Below, one piece after another: positions 7,343 to 8,335 of a stretch of 8,335 bases of DNA. Within the stretch, counting starts at the first letter, position 1. The number at the start of each line of letters is the position of its first letter. Below the pieces are notes generated by a model. It was not told the origin of the DNA, did no database searches, and saw only the letters and a program-made list of their open reading frames with translations. The stretch is from Bifidobacteriaceae bacterium. GTDB lineage: Bacteria > Actinomycetota > Actinomycetes > Actinomycetales > WQXJ01. The stretch covers positions 1 through 8,335 of the forward strand of contig JAITKC010000043.1 in NCBI GenBank assembly GCA_031278665.1, given 5' to 3'. The position numbers and the translations under genes were made by a program.

Positions 7343-7352
7343 TGAAGCGCTT

Positions 7353-7368
7353 GTTACGGGGCGGTTTC
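7353..7368 (-). promoter_or_regulatory. Candidate GlnR half-site pair upstream of glnA1
   Basis: The minus strand reads GAAAC, six bases (CGCCCC), then GTAAC. This is the same GAAAC-N6-GTnAC arrangement as upstream of glnA2; 12 of 16 bases are identical between the two. It lies just after the stop of the DUF4191 gene and 10 bases upstream of the candidate -35. Flanking half-sites at the 11-base period are absent. It matches the known GlnR pattern; binding is inference. Confidence 0.45.
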
Positions 7369-7377
7369 CTGAGCACG

Positions 7378-8160
7378 TCAGCGCCCGCGCAGCGCCTTGC
7401 GGTCGGGGCGGGCCTTGAGCGGGTCGATCCCTTTGGGCACCGGCAGTTTCATGCCTCCGATCGACGCCAGCCGCCGGTTGACCTCGGCCAAGGCCGCCCG
7501 CGAGAGCGAGGGACGCAGCCGCTTGAGTTTGCGGACCAGTTTCGGCAGGGGCACTTGGCCGTCGCCGCGCCCGACTGTCAACTCGTGGATGGCGACTCCG
7601 GGCGCGACCCGCGCGACCCGTTGGCGCTCTTTTTTGAGCATCCCTTTGATCCGGCCGGGCGACTTGCCCTCGCCGATCAGCACCACTCCGGGGCGGCCGA
7701 CCGCTCGGAAGACCATGTCCATGGAGCGGGGATCGGCCGCCACCGGCTCTTGTTCGATTGTCCAGCCCCGGCGGATGGTGCCGAGCGCCGATGCCGTGGC
7801 GCCCGGTTGGTCCTCAATTCGCGCGTAGGCGACCGCCTCGGCTCGGCGGGCCAGGAACATAGTGCAGACCAGCAGCGCCATCGGCGCGGCCAGGAAGGCC
7901 ATGTAACCGATGCGGCCCTTCCAGACGAAGGCGCCGAACAACACGGCCGCGCCTTCCATCCCGATGACGATCAGGGCCAGCCAGAGCCAGATCAGCGGCT
8001 GCTGTTTGGCCACCATCTGGTAGACCTGCGCGATTTGCTTGTACCAGCGCGTCTTGGTCGGCTTGGCGGCCTTGGCAGAGGCTTTGGCGGCCTTCTTGCC
8101 GGCGCGTCCGGTTGGGGTCGGCTCGGCCCAGGGGTCGTTGGAAGGGGATCTTGATGCCAC
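7378..8160 (-). CDS. DUF4191 family integral membrane protein
   Basis: A 260-residue membrane protein of unknown function, of the kind encoded next to glnA1 in actinobacteria (the Rv2219 type). The N-terminus (1-40) is soluble, with a Lys/Ala-rich stretch at 19-37. Two membrane segments follow at about 56-79 and 84-103, then RRAEAVAYARIEDQPGA (105-121), typical of the family. The C-terminal half is a cytoplasmic, strongly basic domain (GRIKGMLKKERQRVARVAPG and LVRKLKRLRPSLSR). GTG 8160 is chosen because AAGAGAG ends 6 bases before it; an in-frame TTG at 8166 would sit directly against that site. No enzymatic motif is visible. The stop lies 107 bases before the glnA1 ATG with no clear terminator between, so read-through into glnA1 is possible. 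In relatives lipA usually precedes this gene and an RDD gene often follows; neither is seen here. Confidence 0.9.
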   Translation of the reverse strand: MASRSPSNDPWAEPTPTGRAGKKAAKASAKAAKPTKTRWYKQIAQVYQMVAKQQPLIWLWLALIVIGMEGAAVLFGAFVWKGRIGYMAFLAAPMALLVCTMFLARRAEAVAYARIEDQPGATASALGTIRRGWTIEQEPVAADPRSMDMVFRAVGRPGVVLIGEGKSPGRIKGMLKKERQRVARVAPGVAIHELTVGRGDGQVPLPKLVRKLKRLRPSLSRAALAEVNRRLASIGGMKLPVPKGIDPLKARPDRKALRGR

Positions 8161-8166
8161 GACCAA

Positions 8167-8173
8167 CTCTCTT
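8167..8173 (-). promoter_or_regulatory. Ribosome binding site deciding the DUF4191 start
   Basis: AAGAGAG on the minus strand, separated by 6 bases from GTG 8160 and directly adjacent to the alternative TTG 8166. The spacing favours the GTG. Confidence 0.5.
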
Positions 8174-8188
8174 AACCGCCCGGCCGCC

Positions 8189-8206
8189 AGCCGGCCCAGC
8201 CGGCCC
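8189..8206. repeat. Tandem 9-bp repeat between two minus-strand genes
   Basis: Two exact head-to-tail copies of AGCCGGCCC (8189-8197 and 8198-8206), followed by further GGCCCGG sequence. They lie in the 55-base gap between the DUF4191 start and the stop of the preceding gene. Each copy contains the palindrome GCCGGC, so hairpins are possible. It may be replication slippage in GC-rich spacer sequence. Confidence 0.5.
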
Positions 8207-8215
8207 GGCCCGGCG

Positions 8216-8335
8216 TCAGGTCGTCGAACTCAGCGGCCCCCAATTGCCGGCGGTATAGGCCCGGACGGCGGCCCCGGCCGGAACCGGCGCCGCCGGGTCA
8301 TAGGCCTGGGCGGCGGGGTTGGCGCCGCTTTGGCC
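8216..8335 (-). CDS. C-terminal 39 codons of an unidentified protein (partial)
   Basis: A minus-strand frame is open from the window edge to a TGA at 8216-8218, with G/C-rich third positions like its neighbours. The tail contains Ala/Pro-rich linker sequence and ends RAYTAGNWGPLSSTT. It does not look like the C-terminus of lipoyl synthase (LipA), the gene expected at this place in Mycobacterium and Streptomyces. The string YTAGNWGP faintly resembles the Y-x-A-G-x-W-G-P near the end of glucose-6-phosphate dehydrogenase, but the resemblance is too short to name it, and that family normally continues further. The stop is 55 bases before the DUF4191 start, so both genes could share a transcript. 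Confidence 0.5.
   Translation of the reverse strand, partial: GQSGANPAAQAYDPAAPVPAGAAVRAYTAGNWGPLSSTT

Noticed and set aside
7345..7352. Palindrome AAGCGCTT between the GlnR-like site and the glnA1 -35
   Set aside because: Only 8 bp, with no extension on either side and no T tract; not enough to call an operator or a terminator for the DUF4191 gene.
8050..8100. Repeated GGCCTTGGC-like units in the DUF4191 gene
   Set aside because: They simply encode the Lys/Ala-rich N-terminal stretch of the protein and are not an independent repeat element.
7342..8154. Plus-strand open frame opposite the DUF4191 gene
   Set aside because: Antisense to a recognisable family protein. Its start sits in the glnA1 promoter with no ribosome site.

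Overview
This is ordinary high-GC actinobacterial chromosome carrying the nitrogen-assimilation locus of the glnA2-glnE / glnA1 type known from Mycobacterium and Streptomyces. The taxonomic call rests on four points: high G+C with G/C-rich third codon positions; a two-domain GlnE of about 1,000 residues; an actinobacterial type-I beta GlnA1 with the adenylylation tyrosine; and a DUF4191 membrane protein beside glnA1. I cannot name genus or species. There is no mobile element, CRISPR array, tRNA or rRNA, and no previously undescribed system that I can support. The interest lies in regulation and in small departures from the family pattern.

Layout. Bases 1-160 probably hold the 3' end of an upstream plus-strand gene, but frame and identity are uncertain. 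Then come glnA2 (173-1513, +) and glnE (start 1524 or 1527, end 4577, +), 10-13 bp apart and probably co-transcribed. The minus-strand genes, in their own direction from the right, are: the last 39 codons of an unidentified gene (8216-8335); a DUF4191 integral membrane protein (7378-8160); glnA1 (5846-7270); a strong hairpin terminator (5796-5834); and an AI-2E/PerM-family membrane protein (4568-5704). The stop codons of glnE and the AI-2E gene interlock in a 10-bp convergent overlap (4568-4577). No gene-free stretch exceeds 300 bases. The longest are the left edge (1-172), 5705-5845 (terminator and AI-2E leader) and 7271-7377 (glnA1 control region).

How the genes fit together. GlnA1 makes glutamine from glutamate, ammonium and ATP, and its Tyr402 is the expected target of adenylylation and deadenylylation by GlnE. 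GlnA2 has Trp (W375) where GlnA1 has that Tyr, so it should escape GlnE control. GlnA2 may be a second glutamine synthetase or a gamma-glutamylpolyamine synthetase, as reported for Streptomyces GlnA2. Upstream of both glnA2 (102-117, plus) and glnA1 (7353-7368, minus), each in the sense strand of its gene, is the pattern GAAAC-N6-GTnAC. It matches half-sites of the actinobacterial nitrogen regulator GlnR, so both synthetase transcripts may share GlnR control. The glnA1 leader also carries a perfect 7-bp dyad next to its candidate -10 box.

Three gene starts are best placed inside the longest open frame, on ribosome-binding-site and family grounds: glnA1 at 7270, the AI-2E gene at 5704, and the DUF4191 gene at 8160.
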